A stretch of 64,000 nucleotides of DNA from Roseicitreum antarcticum (GTDB taxonomy: Bacteria > Pseudomonadota > Alphaproteobacteria > Rhodobacterales > Rhodobacteraceae), in NCBI RefSeq assembly GCF_014681765.1, contig NZ_CP061498.1:3361501-3425500 (forward strand), read 5' to 3'. Positions within the stretch are counted from its first letter, which is position 1. Each line of letters begins with the position of its first letter. Under the pieces are notes generated by a model that did not search any database, was not told where the DNA came from, and saw only the letters and a list, made by a program, of their open reading frames with translations. This document shows positions 62,033 through 64,000 of the stretch, piece by piece. A program made the position numbers and the translations under genes.

Positions 62033-62622
62033 TGACCGGCCCGGTCGCCATCCAGACCCAGCGCGAACGCATGCTGGCCGGTCAGCCCTATGACCCGGGC
62101 TGCGCCGAGCTGGTCGCGATCCGCAAGCGCGCGCAGGCGCTGATGCGGGACTATAACGCGACGGTCTATGGCGAAGATGCGGCGCGCGCGGCCCTGATGG
62201 AAGCGCTGCTGGGCACCTGGAACGGGGCGGTAATTCGCCCGCCGTTTTATGTCGATTACGGCCCGAACATCCACTTCGGCACGGGCGTTTTCGTGAATTA
62301 CGGCGCGGTCATGCTGGATGTCTGCGAAATTCACATCGGCGATGACACCCAGATCGGCCCGAATGTGCAGTTTCTGACGCCTGACCACCCCCGCGATCCC
62401 GCGCTGCGTTTGCAAGGGCTTGAATGGGGGCGCCCCATTATCATCGGGCGCAATGTATGGATCGGCGGCGGCGCGATCCTTCTGCCCGGCGTGACCGTGG
62501 GTGATGATGCAATCATCGGCGCGGGCGCAGTGGTGACCCGCGCGGTCGCCTGCGGGGCCACGGTGGCGGGCAATCCGGCCCGGCCCATCGCCCTCGCTTC
62601 TCAGACTGAAAAGGTATGCTGA
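62032..62622 (+). CDS. Sugar O-acetyltransferase (Maa/NodL, hexapeptide repeat)
   Basis: A 196-residue left-handed beta-helix protein. The Mac domain (RERMLAGQPYDPGCAELVAIR) opens it, and hexapeptide repeats with IHFGTGVFVNYGAVMLDVCEIHIGDD and GGGAILLPGVTVGDDAIIGAGAVV follow. The catalytic His is in FLTPDHPRDP (about 119-128). It acetylates maltose, galactosides or similar sugars; the true substrate is unknown. It sits between two Fe-S genes with overlapping ends, a grouping that looks fortuitous or at least unexplained. Confidence 0.92.
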   Translation: MTGPVAIQTQRERMLAGQPYDPGCAELVAIRKRAQALMRDYNATVYGEDAARAALMEALLGTWNGAVIRPPFYVDYGPNIHFGTGVFVNYGAVMLDVCEIHIGDDTQIGPNVQFLTPDHPRDPALRLQGLEWGRPIIIGRNVWIGGGAILLPGVTVGDDAIIGAGAVVTRAVACGATVAGNPARPIALASQTEKVC

Positions 62623-63002
62623 TGTTTGGTATTCCCGGTAAACCCCCCGTAACCATGACTGATCGCGCGGTGCGCCAGATCACCAAGTTGATGGCGCGCG
62701 ACAATGCCAAGGGGCTGCGCGTCGGCGTCAAGAAGGGCGGCTGCGCGGGCATGGAATACACCATGGAATACGCTGCCGAGGTTGGCCAGCATGAAGAAAT
62801 CATCGAACAAGACGGTGCTTGTGTGATCATTGCGCCCATGGCGCAGATGTTCCTGTTCGGCACTGAAATCGACTTTGAGACTTCGCTGTTGGAAAGCGGC
62901 TTTAAGTTCCGCAACCCCAATGTGACCGAGGCCTGTGGCTGCGGCGAATCGATCAAGTTCGGCGATCTGGAAATGCCCGAAGCGGCGCGCAACAAGGCCT
63001 GA
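62622..63002 (+). CDS. A-type Fe-S carrier/scaffold (SufA/ErpA family)
   Basis: A 126-residue protein. The A-type signature is complete: GGCAGMEY (Cys at about 43) and EACGCGESIKF with two more Cys (about 107-109). These three Cys bind a [2Fe-2S] or [4Fe-4S] cluster for delivery to apoproteins. ATG 62622 was preferred to ATG 62616, because the AAGG site is seven bases from the former and only one from the latter. It overlaps the acetyltransferase stop. Whether it is SufA, IscA or ErpA cannot be decided here. Confidence 0.93.
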   Translation: MFGIPGKPPVTMTDRAVRQITKLMARDNAKGLRVGVKKGGCAGMEYTMEYAAEVGQHEEIIEQDGACVIIAPMAQMFLFGTEIDFETSLLESGFKFRNPNVTEACGCGESIKFGDLEMPEAARNKA

Positions 63003-63146
63003 GGTGGCATGCATCGGCCGCGCTGAAGCGGGCAGGGCATCAGGTCATGCGCCGGATATTGGTGGCGGGCAGGGCGCAGGCGCATTGGCGCGCCAGTTAA
63101 ATTGCGCTATCCCACCTGCAAACATCAATCTCAGGAGGGGGCTGCC

Positions 63147-63893
<747 letters not shown>

Positions 63894-64000
63894 AGCGGTG
63901 ACGGACGGCGCGTTGGGCATGCAGCGCGTCCGACGCGCCCCCGGTGTCGTGTCGTAAGGCGTCGGCGTTGCCCCGGTATCCGCCCCCGGTTCGTTAGATC

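Overview
The window is GC-rich DNA from an alphaproteobacterium, most likely a member of the Rhodobacteraceae/Roseobacter group. This rests on the protein types and the gene pairs dnaG-rpoD and lysC-ptsP (EI-Ntr). No rRNA, tRNA or CRISPR array was recognised, and the species cannot be named from sequence alone.

Region 1 (1-21,730) is the late half of a lambda/HK97-like siphovirus prophage, all on the + strand. It carries, in order, the end of a small-terminase-like gene, large terminase, portal, ClpP-type protease, capsid, connectors, tail tube, frameshifted tail chaperones, tape measure, a baseplate/tip set in gene-transfer-agent-like order, three Ala-rich tail-fibre genes, a Com/Dam pair, and a lysis cassette (small membrane protein, endolysin, overlapping spanins). 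Integrase, repressor and replication genes must lie left of position 1. Most genes overlap by ATGA or TGATG, so they form one translationally coupled operon.

Region 2 (21,731-29,366) is an accessory island with lower and mixed GC. It holds an unlisted-size 51-residue secreted Cys/His protein, a low-GC membrane-embedded alpha/beta hydrolase, a 149-bp IS-like remnant, and a minus-strand run darT-darG-(GHKL ATPase fused to a Shedu-like PD-(D/E)XK nuclease). DarT ADP-ribosylates DNA and DarG reverses and blocks it. The third gene, same strand and 75 nt downstream, is the best candidate here for a little-described defence component. A small zinc-ribbon gene, a 12-G tract and a strong GC hairpin lie at the right end.

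Region 3 (29,367-36,194) is a complete dipeptide/oligopeptide ABC importer operon (binding protein, two permeases, two ATPases) with a strong terminator after the binding-protein gene, followed by a small membrane-anchored RTX-repeat protein.

Region 4 (36,320-64,000) is core chromosome: msrB, dnaG, rpoD, ychF, trpA, an Acg-type nitroreductase with its MarR regulator and a perfect 38-bp operator palindrome, lldD, a PQQ sugar dehydrogenase, a flavin reductase, a GNAT, lysC-ptsP, a DUF1178 protein, a histone-deacetylase-like enzyme, lon, tgt, a glycerophosphodiester phosphodiesterase, a MIP18-type Fe-S protein, a hexapeptide acetyltransferase, a SufA/ErpA-type carrier and tpiA.
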